Source of the DNA: Symsagittifera roscoffensis | Taxonomy: Eukaryota; Xenacoelomorpha; Acoela; Convolutidae | Assembly: GCF_963678635.1 (NCBI RefSeq) | Contig: NC_087070.1 | Location: forward strand, 28,144,848-28,208,847 | DNA length: 64,000 nucleotides | Direction of reading: 5' to 3' | Shown: piece by piece, positions 22,323 through 35,694 of the stretch | How positions within the stretch are numbered: position 1 is the stretch's first letter | How the letters are laid out: each line of letters starts with the position of its first letter | Position numbers and translations under genes: made by a program | The notes under the pieces: model-generated | What the model was told of the DNA's origin: nothing | What the model saw: only the letters and a program-made list of their open reading frames with translations | Databases searched by the model: none

Positions 22323-22514
22323 GTGGTAGCAAGGATGAATACGATAATGAGATACTGAGCAAATTGCGGCAGAAAACGTACAAAACTCTGCTAGGATATC
22401 TGAGCAAGCTTGAATAAGTTTAATCAAACTTAAAACATCTGGGGAAGGGACTTGTCGAGTAATCCAAACTTTTTGAAGTCTTACCTCGAAAGAGTGGACA
22501 CTGGTCACTAAATG
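22311..22514 (-). CDS. Candidate spliced exon pair with a 46-nt intron
   Basis: Unrecognised host-gene fragment. Seen on the minus strand: acceptor CTGTTTCTAG, a 30-nt exon (22,514-22,485) and donor CGAG|GTAAGA. Then comes a 46-nt intron (22,484-22,439) ending CTTCCCCAG, and a terminal exon from 22,438 to a stop at 22,311. The joined frame is consistent (2 + 27 + 1 nt, then 2 nt) and reads through the junction as QCPLFRDVLSLIKLIQACSD, followed by about 30 residues with four cysteines. No domain is recognised. It lies upstream of the lectin-like exon on the same strand and could belong to the same gene if the last codons were replaced by a splice to 21,632, but the visible stop argues against that. 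The upstream exon is not identified. Confidence 0.42.
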   Translation of the reverse strand, partial: HLVTSVHSFEVRLQKVWITRQVPSPDVLSLIKLIQACSDILAEFCTFSAAICSVSHYRIHPCYHILG

Positions 22515-22539
22515 CTAGAAACAGAAATTATATTATTCA

Positions 22540-23264
22540 ATAGCCAGCAGCGCATTTTGGTTTAATTGTTCTTTTTTAAACTCACATGAATAAAACTAGG
22601 ATTAAAACTATAAAAGTTTATCCACGGGGGAAAGGACCAACACAAGAGCTGTACAGCTCATCACGGCAAACCGCTGTTGTGCCCCTGTTTAAGCTAATAT
22701 ATACAACAAGACTGCTCGTATCTCATGGCAAAGCCCTGATTGTTCCGACTGCCCCTTAACTGGTCTCGGCTAGCTTTTGTTCAGAAGATAAATTGATAAG
22801 CTGAACTAAGTTTTGTAGTGCCAAAACTTTGCAAGTGCTAACATCTGAGTCGAATTATTATGACCAACTATAGTTGATCTCATTTCACGACTCTGAAACA
22901 ACTATTAGTAAATAATTTGCCGAGCGTAAAAAAAATTGCGTTTTGAAACTATCCAAAATTGCAAAATTTATAAAACTTGTTAGAGAGTTGTTTTTTAAAA
23001 TCATCACCCCCCGCGCACGCAATGTTAAAAACAAAGTGATATATACCAAGCAGCCTCCCTCAACTCAGTTTTGAAAAGGTTTCTAGGACGGATAAAATCT
23101 CCACTTAAGCGTTAATAGCACGAGATTTATCGGGCGTTAAATGCACAAATTGGCAAATGCACAAATTGGCAAATGCCTCCAAAACTTTACAAAAAACTAA
23201 TCACAAGTTAAACATTTTGTAAAATTTGAGCTCAAGAAAACAATACCTTTCAAACAGTTGCGGA
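22540..23264. other. Spacer, no gene seen
   Basis: Holds a possible donor (CAT|GTGAGT, minus, near 22,584) for a preceding exon, otherwise unassigned. A sequence around 22,720 (CTCATGGCAAAGCC) faintly resembles 1,740-1,790. Confidence 0.35.
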
Positions 23265-23635
23265 ACTTGGGCGAAGGACTGAGGGGAGGGGCATTTACTT
23301 CCTCAGAGATTCGACTCCCTGTCGACACAAAAGGTCCCCCTTTTGTTTTATGTAAGGGCATCCATATTTGACTGACAAACACATAAGTTTTTTTGTAAAG
23401 GCTCTTTTGGCGCCACTATAAACTAATTTCCAGGCGCGCCAAAAAAAAACCCAATTTATAGGGTTAAGTTTCCAAAAACAAGCCTAAAAGTGGAGCAGAA
23501 AGTTTAATCAAAATTTTAGTTTTTTTAGTGGCTTGGGAGAGCTCAGAAAGTCAACTTGTTCGATTTCAAAAAATGTCCAGCACATTTTCGAAAGTTTTTG
23601 AAAATCTGTCCCTTCCCCCCTCAAGAAACTTATTT
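23265..23635 (+). mobile_element. hAT-type MITE, degraded copy
   Basis: Collinear with the complete element at 50,720-51,128. Landmarks are CTTGGGCGAAGGACTGAGGG for the left end, then GATTCGACTCCCTG, GGTCCCCCTTTT, GAGCTCAGAAAGTCAACTTG and CCCTTCCCCCCTCAAGAAA. The left inverted repeat is worn and the right one is not preserved. Confidence 0.55.
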
Positions 23636-24030
23636 TTTTTACATCGGCCCATGCTTTTGAATGATTTTTAAAAATTCCGTCAAAAGATGCAGGAAATAAC
23701 ATCGAAATTCGTTTCTAGGATTATTTTTTTTGTCATTTTCTTCAAAAGTCGGCACAAAATGTGCATAATATTCAGATTTAACTCAATACTTTGTAATTGA
23801 TTTTTTTACCTTGGCGTGTTTGAAGAAAGTCGTTGCAAGGCACGACACTGTTCTGAAACCAGAGAAAAACTAAATCTTGGTTTTCAGAGCACAAAATGCG
23901 AGTCACTTTCGCAGCTTGTTTCAAGAAGATGTGCTAAAATTGCTATTTTTCGTTATGCATAAATAAAAGTCATATAATTTATGGAGAAAAAATGTTTCTC
24001 TTGAGATTTATCTGACACGTGAGGTACATT
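23505..24030 (+). repeat. Dispersed repeat R2, copy B
   Basis: Matches 3,330-3,800 in the same orientation over its length. It overlaps the right half of the hAT-type MITE copy at 23,265-23,635. No gene is seen. Confidence 0.65.
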
Positions 24031-24127
24031 CGTGATGTTAGATTAAGCTGGAGACACCAATTCACGCGCAGTATTCGTCTCGTTCCGGATGCAAGCGCAG
24101 CAAAGCAAGCGTAATCTACTTGCTAAT

Positions 24128-24204
24128 GCGTTGTTACGAATTGTCACTTGTTACGAATTGTCGCCTGTTAAGAGTTGTCGCCTGTTACGAATTGTTGCCC
24201 TACC
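24128..24204 (+). repeat. 18-bp minisatellite, about four units
   Basis: Units of TTACGAATTGTCGCCTGT repeat four times with one or two changes each. A related two-unit stretch in inverse orientation lies at 50,140-50,185. Confidence 0.75.
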
Positions 24205-24538
24205 AATCTGAAACACTGAACATCAGTCCGCGACTCAAAAAGCTTGAGATTTTTTTGTCGTTTTTAGACTTATATACTGAAATTAGTTTTCCCAAATTAA
24301 ATGCATTAGCATAAAACCAGAAAACAACTTACAAATTGTATTCTTTTTTATCCAACAAATTAGTAGAGTATTTACATAGGAAATTATTTTATGAAGGTGA
24401 ACGCGTGGTTGTGATCTGATCACATAAAGTTGAACAAAACAATAACATCTGACGTAAAACAACGCAAAAGCGAAAGTTCCGTATATGAACAAAGAGAATC
24501 AGTTGCCTTGCCAGTGGCACAAAATGTTTCGACGACAA

Positions 24539-24757
24539 TCATTTAAATGTTGGTTTCGAATTTGTAGAGCAATTTGAAACAAGTGCACAGGGATATTTCG
24601 CGAAGTCCTCAAAAAAGGGTTTTGATCTTTTTGCTGCCGTGGACCCAAACACCACGGCTAAAACGCTGATCAGCTCCGGATGTTTGCTCATCACTTTGAT
24701 CTCCGTATTTCTTTCGAATTCCACAACCCACCCAAGTGTTACGCGCCGATAGTTACG
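24539..24757 (-). CDS. Candidate terminal exon, unknown protein
   Basis: Unrecognised. Seen: acceptor-like AATACTTGTAG (24,768-24,758, minus) followed by 72 open codons to a stop at 24,539. Composition is clearly less AT-rich than both flanks. Readable stretches include VTLGWVVEFERNTEIKVMS, ELISVLAVVFGSTAAKRSKP and FFEDFAKYPCALVSNC. Composition, splice site and a normal amino-acid mix favour a real exon, but upstream exons are not found. If translation instead starts at an internal Met it would encode a peptide of about 60 residues. Confidence 0.4.
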   Translation of the reverse strand, partial: RNYRRVTLGWVVEFERNTEIKVMSKHPELISVLAVVFGSTAAKRSKPFFEDFAKYPCALVSNCSTNSKPTFK

Positions 24758-24847
24758 CTACAAGTATTTGTTAATGGATTTCACAACAAAATTGTAATTT
24801 GATTACATTTACAATTTTTGATAACATTCCTTGGTTGCACTCCATAG

Positions 24848-24882
24848 ATGAAAAATACCTATCATACAATTTCGTACACAGA
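24848..24882 (-). repeat. TTGTATGA motif, inverted copy
   Basis: The reverse complement reads GAAATTGTATGATAGGTATT, the dispersed motif, immediately beside the 5' LTR. Confidence 0.5.
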
Positions 24883-24894
24883 TTGTGGAACCAG

Positions 24895-25275
24895 TTTTAA
24901 ACTAGTACTTGTAAGCCAATTATTTTATTGATAAACCATCACTATAAAATATTACTAACTAACCAATCATATTCCATCTCTAACATTGACACTTATTTGT
25001 AAATGCTGAAACTACTTGTAGTTTCAGCACCAGAACAATTTGAATAAAACTTTGAATACAGTTGTTCTCCTTCTGGATAAACTCCAAGAACTAACTCGCA
25101 AAAACCAGTATACACTAGATCTATTGAGACTAGGAGATATCAGAGTAAGATTAAGATTGGTATTAGACTAAGAAGTTGCACGAATCTACCCGGCCGAAAA
25201 TTAGATGCGTGACGAACAGACGGTGTACCTTATCTGAAATTACTCTATGAGTATAACCAATAGGTCATAACTCAT
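24895..25275 (+). repeat. 5' LTR of the retroelement (fossil)
   Basis: About 380 bp, from TGGAACCAGTTTTAAACTAG to CATAACTCA. Both borders are set by comparison with the copies at 46,465 and at 7,276-7,666 (reverse). The following TGGTGCGACC fits a tRNA primer-binding start. Confidence 0.75.
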
Positions 25276-26899
25276 CTGGTGCGACCAAAAGTCTCGAGCA
25301 AGACCTTAACTAACTTAGAATTAGACAACAGAACTTAGAACTAGACAATTGCAAAAATGCAAAAACGTTAGACGCAATAGTTAATTTAAAAGAAATGTCT
25401 CTACGTCTCAATAAACCTACGCAAATTTTCCAAACAAGAAATACCAGGTATTGCCAAAAAAGACCAAGATCAAGGCGTGAACAACGATCAGGAAACGGAC
25501 CACTCTACTACAAGATAGTACGACGGAAACCAGAACAAGTTTTTGTATTAAGAGTACTTTATGCAGTTAATTTAAATTTTCATTTACTGAATTGAAAAAT
25601 ATTCAACAACTTATTGGTGCTAAACATACTTTTACACAAAAACGACCGATAAAAGGAGCACAAGTCTTTTTCCCCAAAATCTGCAGAAAATCAAAACTTT
25701 TGAATAAATAATTTAATGGAAAATACAAAAAGTAGTTAGTATTAAAATCATTGTTAGATCTATAAATTAACATAATTGATTTTCCTCACCTCAGCTTCAT
25801 CACCTAAAACAGAACAGCATAAACTCAAATAAAAAATATCAAATAAACAATAACTTTAAATTTTCTTTAACTTAAAACTTTAAAGTTCAAACTTATCAAG
25901 GCTTATCCTTGCTTTCAATAATTCACTTTTCTTTCAGAAACAGATCATCAAGGCTTCCCTTCGATCTTTAATTTCACTTAAACCTAAATTAACTTTATTT
26001 TATTACTGATCATCAAGGCTTTCCTTGGATCAAATCAGCACATTTTTGTTTTCTCCTTCCCATAATTTTAAAAGTGTCTAACGACTTCAAACGTCTCTAC
26101 CCAACCCTTATAAACGACACCAGACTAATGGAAATTTTTGAAAAACTAACCATTCTAGTTAATATAAACAGTGAAGTTCTTCGGTTACTCATCCTTCACT
26201 TGAGCCCTTCTTCTTATATGACCCAGGCTAAAACTCTGAAAATAGGAAGTAAGTCATAAAATAGTATCTAACGATCTACCTGTGTTCTAATTATACCTGA
26301 ACCTTGTGGATTGATTTACTATTCTGCAACCCTCGATCACAAATCACAACCCCTAGGTAAGATTAAGTAAGTAACTCATAGCTTAAAATTTAGTCACGAG
26401 AAAGTAAAAAATCATTCTCATGAATTGATATACTCTCTCTCTCCAAGCCGTCAACCCGTCAACCACGACAATCTATGCCCCAAGTTAAGATAACTACACA
26501 AAAACCGTAAGAACTAAAAGTTTAGGAAAATAGAAACTCTAACCCCCAATATTGCATACATCATCCTAAACTTTATTTCAAGAGATAACCTATGCAGTAA
26601 CAAACAATCATATTGTATAATTGTTTAATTAAAAACGAAAGATACGATCTCGTAATCATACCGCACAGACAAACAATGGTATAAATTAGGTCAAAAAGAC
26701 GAACACAAAAAAAGACAATCATAATGAAACAAAAGCAAATTATTAAACAACGAATTACAAAACGACGAAACGCAGTCTCAGAATCAGAAACAAACACAAT
26801 TCAAGAACTTGAAGACTTAAAAAATTCAATAAACAAAAACAAATAAAAATCACTCGATAGACAACCAAATCAATTTTCCTGACTCAGAAGCTACAACAC

Positions 26900-29800
26900 C
26901 ATCATCAATTAAAGAAAAACGCAAAATAAAAAAGTCATATAGTAACAAACCAATACGTCTATATAATTGGAATCAACCAATAAGACATATTGAGTGTTAG
27001 ACAATAACAGTTTTACCATATAAAACATGATCGAATTTAAGGATTTTTTGATGATAACTCGATACTTCCATTTTTCATAAAACCAAAAAATGATCCCGCA
27101 CGAGGACCAGTACAATTTGGTTACAACCTAATTAAAAGTGTATTTGAAAAAACAAATAGTCCATGTGAACAAGAGTTTCCAGAAGTAAGAAAAATACGAC
27201 AAATCCATGACCATAATCTCAAATGTATATGTAATATCACATCAAATTACGGTATATTTACAATTGAATTTCTATCAACAAAACGAAATCACACTACACA
27301 TCAATCACAAACAGAAGATGATATAGATATAGAATTGTCTCGAAAAATTTCAAAGGCTATATAAAAAATTTACAACACCAAAACAAACAAAGAGCAAATT
27401 CAATATTAACAAACGATGTTTTTTCAATTATCTATAGCTATCTATCTATACTAGATGATTTGAAAAAAAAACACAAAATGAGTCACCAACTCAAACATCC
27501 GCACATTCAACTGTAGACAAAAAATCTGTACTTTCTCAAAATTCTTAAATATAATCCGTGACAGCCTCCCTAGTAACGAAATCTGACAAAATGTTTAAAT
27601 TGATCTACAAAAGATACTAGCATGATTTATAAATGATTATTTTGTCCATAAGATTGATCTCATAGCACTATCAAGAAAAAGTTTTCGACCACAAAATTCA
27701 GAGGATGAAACTGTGTTAGCAGATGAAACAGATTATTTGGGGACCGTGATTGGTCTCATCCATTATTTACTAATATACTAACTGATATATCAATTCAAGC
27801 AATCACTACCTTTTTTTTATCAAAACAGACTACGTTAGAATAACTCCACTTACTATCGATGCAACATCTTTAAATTATAATGCAATATTCACTGACAGAA
27901 CAGGAAATAATAGCTTAAACTCTAATTTCATTAACACACAAGAAAATATAAATGGAACAAGAAATCTTACACAACAAGATATTCAAACTCCATCACTTTT
28001 CATTAATGAAGAAGTAGTTGAAACAATACCATCAGCAACGCAACAGAGCATTTCCCCCATTCATCCTACACTTACAGCTCCAAAAAACAAAATTACAGCA
28101 TTTCTGCAAACAACTATACAATCCACACTAAAACCTTCTATCACTCCAAAATACTCACAAATGGATTCTCAAATATTTAGACCAGTAGTGACACCAGGAC
28201 AAACAAATAAGCAACAAAAAACGTCTACTAGAGACAACTTTTCAGATCATAACTACAACTTTTTTGCAAAATCCAAAGTAACAAAAACCCCCTACATGAA
28301 CAGTCAAAATCAAACACAAGCACAAAACAATAATCAAATTGTACCACAACAAGCCTCTCACACGGTATATTTCAACGATAAACCACGAGCTACAATGGAT
28401 CGTAGCAAGAATTATCCCTTTTTTCAGCAAAATAAAAACATAACTAACAAACACCGTACGAGGAACCAACCACATTATTCAGGATATGAAGATTACTATA
28501 GTCAAAATCAACAAAGATTCAGTACAAACCAACAAAACAATAATTGGAATATTAATCAACCAGATCCTATTTATCAACCAGTTCTTTTTGAATCATAAAC
28601 ACGAAATGAACAAGCACGACAAACGAGACAAAAACCAACATCTTAAAATAATAACTTTCAATCAAAAAATCATTAAAATACACAAAGTTATCAACCAACT
28701 CAAATGCAAAATGAAGTTCAATTACCATGAAATTTAGAAAAACATGAAATAATAAAAACACAACTTTTTCCTAAATACCAAATGCCACAGAATCACTACA
28801 ATTGACTATGAAATCATACCTTATGGGTGGATCTCCTATATCTTCTAATAAACCACTAATGCAATTCATAGGAACAGATCCTGAATACTCAGTAGAAGAT
28901 TATTTAAACTTAGTCACAGCCAGTTTATTTTTAATTGTTGGACCTGAACCAATAAAAACACCACTCCATCAAAATTGAGTACATACACATACATCTCTAA
29001 TAAAGAAAACTTGATGGCGCAGCCCTAAAATGGTTTTCAGCTTTATCTATAGATATTGAATCAGATTGGAAAAATTTCACACAGCCAATTTATTTTTAAA
29101 TATAGGACCCGAACCAATAAATACAGCACTCCATCAAAATTGAATACATAGACATACAGCTCTGATAAAAAAAACTTGATGGCGCAGCCCAAAATTGGTT
29201 TTCAGTTTTACCAAAAAAATTTAAATCAGATTGGAAAAGATTCACACAAACATTTTCAAAAATGTTCGACTCTGAAAGGAACAAACAACATCAGAGAGTT
29301 CTCTGCAACAAAAATCGTAGACTCCTTATTAAAACAATTAAACAACTTGCTGTAAGAATCGAAACATTCGTAAGAAAAGCATATTCCCATAATACGCACA
29401 ACTATGGAAACACAAAAATGACAGAAATCTTAATGATAACTCTAACACTACAATAACAAAAAATAGCTATAAAAAAAGAGCATCGCATCCATCTTCAATT
29501 CGACAACCCGATATAGCTTTCCGAAAGCTAGTAGACAAACTAGAACAAGCTGAATTCACTTTGAAACTAGAAAAATTAGAACATTTAATATTAAAACACG
29601 TAAACAACATCCATACAACTTCTTCACATATTAAAAATATTCATGACTCCGACACTGAACTAGCTGATAAAACCACTCAAATATTAAACATCTACGAGAA
29701 AAAACCAAACTTTAAAGGCAAACCGTAGTGAAAAAATGATGCAAATGTTGCCGTTACTATCGATAGAGCATTGCTGAATGCAGACAAAACCTAAAGGATA

Positions 29801-30960
29801 ATCAGAACAAACCACAGAACTATAGAGAACCAAATAAATCATTTCATAAATACATGAAAAAAGATCAGAATTCACCAATCAAAAACATTCACTGTAATAA
29901 TAGTTAAGGAAAACCACTTCCAGATAACTATATTACCGCTAAACAACAATCACCTTACAGAAATAAGTACCGCGGAAGATCTCCAGATCGAAGAGGTTCA
30001 CTTCTCACAAAATAGATATAGTCGATCAAACAGTCAAAACAATCAATTTCCAAAACAATTATTCAACATCAAACTAAAACAGAAGTAATTACTCCAATTA
30101 CAATAGAAATTGTTCACGTTAAAACTCTCGAAATAGATATTACTCAAACGACCGTTCTAGAAATTCCTCATATAACTGAAGCAGGAACTATTCAAATAAT
30201 AGGAATAGACAATACTCCGATAAAAAATCACGAAACTATTCAAACAACAGAACAAACTATAATAATTATCACAATAGATCACGGGGCAATTCCAAGAACC
30301 AAAACTCTAATTAATCAAATCGACAAAGAAATTAATCTCAGTCACCACATAGAAATAACACACAAAACAAAATTCACAACAAAACTTTAGGAGTAGCACA
30401 CCTAAACATCAAAGAGAAATCAACCAACTACAATGAACTGAAGAAACCTAATCAGACCCTCCCGGTATTGATAAGACAGAAAAATGAGAATTACAACTAA
30501 ACCACATAAATTGTGAATCCACAGATGATGAGAGCGAAACAGAAAATACGCTTTCAGTAAACATGCTTCGAATTGAAAATGAATACGAAACACCAATAGA
30601 ATTGAATTATTATCAAAACAATAAAAAATTCATTAATTTTGAAAACTCAGATAATACACAAAACATCACAGACTATACCGAACAAAAACTTAAAGGAAAT
30701 TCAAGTACAAACAAAATATATACAAAGATACAGCAAATAGAGTAAACCTAACTAAAGAAAAAATTTGGACAATCCCACTTATCCTAGAAAGTCCAAAAAG
30801 CAAAGATTTGTAATCACCAGACCTTGAAGTTGACTTTTTAACAGACTCAGGAGCAGAGTCAAATATTATATACAATCCCAGCTTTAATGAAATACAAACT
30901 TTACATCCAAAATTATTACCTTCAAAGACCTCAAGCAAATTAGCTACCGCACAAGAATCA
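26900..30960 (+). pseudogene. gag and protease region (fossil)
   Basis: Translated fragments are rich in Q, N, S and T (for example an open stretch near 28.16-28.6 kb), then S/R/N/Y-rich near 30.0-30.3 kb as in nucleic-acid-binding gag tails. Near 30.83 kb a DFLTDSGAES segment matches the retropepsin active-site pattern (D-S/T-G-A). The part at about 28.9-29.25 kb is locally duplicated. Broken by many interruptions. Confidence 0.6.
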
Positions 30961-31164
30961 AGTTTAACAATTTTTGGAAAAACTCAATTACTCCTTGTTC
31001 TCACTTGAACAATAGAAGAAAATAAACTTTTAACTAAGCCTTCCAAACAAACATTCCATATCACTGAAATAAAACAAAATATCCTCGGAATACCATTTAT
31101 TACTAAATATGTAGTCCCACTATTAATATCCTAAAAAGCAAATATAAACATATAAAGTATAATT

Positions 31165-34100
31165 ATAAAAGAATGAAAACACATAACTTACATTCTTTCA
31201 AAGACTAAACAAATAATCTCCATTTTTCTCCAAATTTTACCCTTTATATAACCAAGAACGAAAACACCTGAAACCACTAGCAGAATATGTATATTACTTC
31301 TCCATAAATCAAGCCCACCAAGACAACATGAAACAATATAAACAACGACTATACATGTCAGACCTTGAATTCAAGCCAATTCATAAATTTTTTGACTAAC
31401 GACCTCGTCAATTAAATACATAAAGAATACAAACTCAGATATAATTTTTTTTTTCGTATACAAAAATTCTCCATATAAAATAACACTACAGTTGGACTTT
31501 TGGGTTGTTGTGAAACAAATGCAACAATTTCCCCCACAGTAGAAATAGCATTTAGAAAAAACAATATCTTGAGTTCATTAGATATATGCCAATCAACATT
31601 TTTTAATGAAGAATTATCAATTGAAATTATAAATAAAAGATCTTAAACGAAACAAATTACTTTACAAAAGCACCTTAACTTCAACTAACATTTCAGATAT
31701 CAAAATATACCACTGAACAACAAAAATTTCCTACAATGTTGATTTTTCAACACTCTCAAATTACAAAACAAGAATTTGAACAACTAGCTGAACTTTTACT
31801 CAAACACCCAATGGTTTACGCCACATCTAAATTCGACGTTGGAAAAATATATTCACCACTACATCTACCTCTAAAACCTGACGCAATTTTCAAAAAACAA
31901 CGGGCAAGTAAAGTTTCAATTCACTTACAAGATAAAGTCAATATATTACTAGATGTATTAGAACAGTACGAAATCATTTCTCCAGTAAATAAAGAAAAAC
32001 AATCAAAAGGAAATACATTAATAAATCCCGTTTTTATTCTAGCCAAAGGAGAATCATTAAAAAGTCGTTCGTCGCTCTAGACTCAAGGTTTCTCAATTCA
32101 GTAATTGATGAATCTAAATGTAATTGGTCCATAGAACCAACTCAAGTAAATTTCACAAAATAAGTGGAAAACACTTCACAACATCTGACATGACCAGCAC
32201 AAACAATCAAATGCCACTAGATGAATAATCACGGCGTTTAACACAGTTCGTTATAGGAAATCAACAAAACGAATTTGTTGGATTTTTCTATGGAATCTCC
32301 ATAGGAGCAGCAGCATTTTCAGCATTATTGAGAAAATTTTTCGACAACCTAAACTCAGTAAAAATCTCAAAACCTATTTAGACGTTGTTTTCATTCAATC
32401 ACAAACAAAACACGAAATGTTTAAATTATTGAATAAATACCACCAAAATACTACTTAAAGAAAACAAGAAAGCAGCCCCAGACAAATCACATTTTTGTGT
32501 TAAATTCCTTGGAAATTTTATTGAATGAGACACCATTAAAATCACTCCATTGAAATCTCGCATAGACACAATCATAAAACTTCAACCTCTATCAAATAAA
32601 AAGAAAATCCAAAAATTTCCTGGAATGCTAAGCTTTTTAAGTTATTACGTCTATAAAACGCAACTATATTTAAGACCATTTTTATGATTCTCAGACAGCA
32701 AAGTAATTTTGAATGGACAAAAAAAAACACAAAAAAACGATTTGAACAATTGAAAACGCAAAAATCAAATACTATTCCAGATCCAGACCAATCATTTTAT
32801 GCTATGTGCGACGCCTCCAATTTTGGCATTGGCGCACAATTATTACAATCACACAGTGGAACAAATAAAATGAATCTTGTCTCAGCAAGGTCAAGACTGT
32901 TGACACAAGCTCAACTTAGACTCTCTACACTAATCAGAGAATGCACAGCTATAAGATATACTCTCACAGAATATGATTTTTTAATACTTGGATCAAAACA
33001 TCCAACAGTCCTATTTACAGATCATAAACCTATTACTTTTCTTTTCACACAAAATCAAATCCAAACCATAGATTTTATAGATTTCAATTAACTCTACTGA
33101 AATTCCCAAATTTACATATAATTGGACCGCAGAAAAAAGTCTTGCGTTGCCAGACACGCTCCGTCAAACACACCACCTGAATTATTAATAAGAAAAACAA
33201 CAATAGAAATACCACGAAACATTAGATTTTTTCTTGCAAAAGTTAAAACATCTGCGCAATTAGAATGCAAATATGCAGTAAAAACTGACGTTGAAGATGA
33301 AAAAGTAAATATTTTACAACACTTTCTATTATCACTAGATTACCGAAATAGTCGCTACGAAGTAGACTTATTAGGAACCTCTACATTTAAACCGATACCA
33401 TAATCATCATGGATCAAACAGAATACACAACAAAAACCACCTGAAAAAAAGTATAGGACAGACCTGTTCCCCTTAATAGAAAACGAAAACTTAACTGATA
33501 ACATATATTTATCGGGACCTCCAGATAAAGATTCAAAATACACAATAAATCAAATTTTTATCTATATGACCCACTAGATGACATACCTCTTTCAAAAACA
33601 GAAATTGAAAATATCTTTCTACTAGCGAAAAAAAAATTGACACTTGAGCCTACAAAAATTTCAAAACCTTGACCCAGTCATTAGACAACTAAAATCTTGG
33701 CAAAAATATAAAACAAAACCCATTAAAGTAGATATCACAGTTCTAGCAAAACAAAACACTTCTTATATAGCTCAGAAAAATTAATGATACATCCATAAAT
33801 GAGAATACAATTATTTTAGAATACCAAACACCTGAATTAAACGTAAATTTAGACTTAAAACCAAATTTTGTAAAACAAAAAGGAATATCCAAAAAATTAA
33901 AACCACTCCAAAAAGGACCATTTTAAATTTTTGACAAAACCACTGATGTAACATATACAGTTATTCATTCAAAAATTAAAGAAATAGTTCAATACCGAAA
34001 CAATCTTTGCCATATTACCCAAAAGAACACGCTCTTCGCGCACTAAGGCAGTCATACTCCTTTACAGGACTAAAGGTTGGCCACGACAACTCAGATGATA

Positions 34101-35694
34101 ATCACCAACAAAACATGATGCAAATTGTCCAACACAATCATTAGAACCAAAAAAGAAAAAATATATAAAAAGTACCCGACTAAAATCTCAAAAAGTTAGC
34201 AGTAAACAAATACCTCAAAAACAAAGAAAAATTGAAAACTAGAGAAAAAAAATATCACAAGAAACGAAAGAAAAATCGCAACATTGACAATAATTACAAA
34301 TTAGAAGTCATCACTTTCATTCCACGATCTAAAATATTAAAGAAAGTTGAATTTCAAAAACCCCTTTTTAAGTAATTAATCATGCTTAACTTCAAAATCA
34401 TTTTAAGTTTTCAAAAATGAAACAAAAGTTTCTATTCCAAAATTCATGCTGACGCTCTTGAACAACTAGTTCAACTTTAGCCAACCAGGAACTATCTAAA
34501 CATCACCCCAATCTCACACCACTTCTTTAGCCGACTTTTTGCAGACTTCAAATTTATATGAAACTATAATTTAAAGACCTCCAGGTCAAAAATAAGCGAA
34601 ACGATCGCATTTGACAACCAAAGTAAACGAAATCTGAATATTACAACCATCCCCTATCAACTAGTACAAAGATCAACTATATTTTCCCAACTTACACTCC
34701 AAATTTCCCTCAAGGAAAAATATTAAATAAGCCTGATGTAAAAGTAAGACATGACCATTTAGCTTAAAGTACAAATAACTCCTGAATACCCCCGATCATC
34801 CAATAAACAAAAATAAAACTAAGAAGCTCATTCTCAGACCTTCAGACTTCTTCTCACATTAAATTGCTTATATCCAAACCACTTGTCAAAAATCAATGAA
34901 CAATCCGACCACACTCAAATTTGGCTTTGAAAACAAAAAAATAATTCGGCAAGAACGAGTCATTTCTCAAATGCTTTTTTTCTCTCTCTCAGTTCGACTC
35001 CTCAAAATAATAATCACAAAATTTTGTTCACTTCGATCAATCTTTTTTCAAATTAGTATACTTTTTATTACAGACACCTTTGAAATATTTCTCCTTCTCC
35101 TCGTATTTTTGCAGTTTTTTCGTAATTTTTCATTCCCTCCAGAAAGCCTATCTCAACTTGACCACCAAAAAAAACGTGACCACCTCCTCAGGTACAATAA
35201 TTCAACAACTATTTAAATGTTAAGACATTTAATCAACAATAAAGACATTTTTCTTCTTTTAGTGATATTAGTCAGTTTTCTAGTATCCCTAATTTTGACA
35301 GTATGTAAATGAATAAAGGCAATAATAACTTTTTCACTGGCAGAAATACTTTCAATCAGTTTCATAGAAGATTTTTTCAAACAACATATATTTTTCTTCA
35401 TAAGCAAAAACTAAGTAAAATATTTCAAAATTGCTAATCAACAACCAACACATTAGTCCCCACCGACTACGACATCCCAGGAATATCCAACAACACCAAT
35501 GTCTAGTCAGACAAATCACCTCCAATCGTCAACACGTATTTCTTTTCAAGAAAATCCATATTTATTTGAAGGAAGAAACGCATTTCTATCAGAATCTTTA
35601 ATACCCGTAGTTCGCCACGCACCTCTAAGCGAACCACAATACCAACCAAAATACATTATCTTTTCTTCTCTCAAACAAGATCTAATTATACAAG
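31165..35694 (+). repeat. Retroelement pol region, tandem copy 1 (fossil)
   Basis: First unit of a tandem duplication of about 4.5 kb. It contains reverse transcriptase (N-terminal HLPLKPDA..., then FYGISIGAAAFSA near 32.29 kb) and RNase H (MCDASNFGIGAQLLQ, TLIRECTAI, VLFTDHKPITFLF at about 32.8-33.05 kb) of Ty3/Gypsy type. A weakly preserved tail with PLQKGPF follows near 33.9 kb. It ends in a membrane-like hydrophobic stretch near 35.07 kb. No clear integrase core (HHCC, DDE) was seen, which suggests it was lost by internal deletion. Confidence 0.75.

Noticed and set aside
28242-28761. Hydrophobic minus-strand frames in the retroelement
   Set aside because: They are antisense of A/C-rich gag-like DNA, which always reads as hydrophobic residues.
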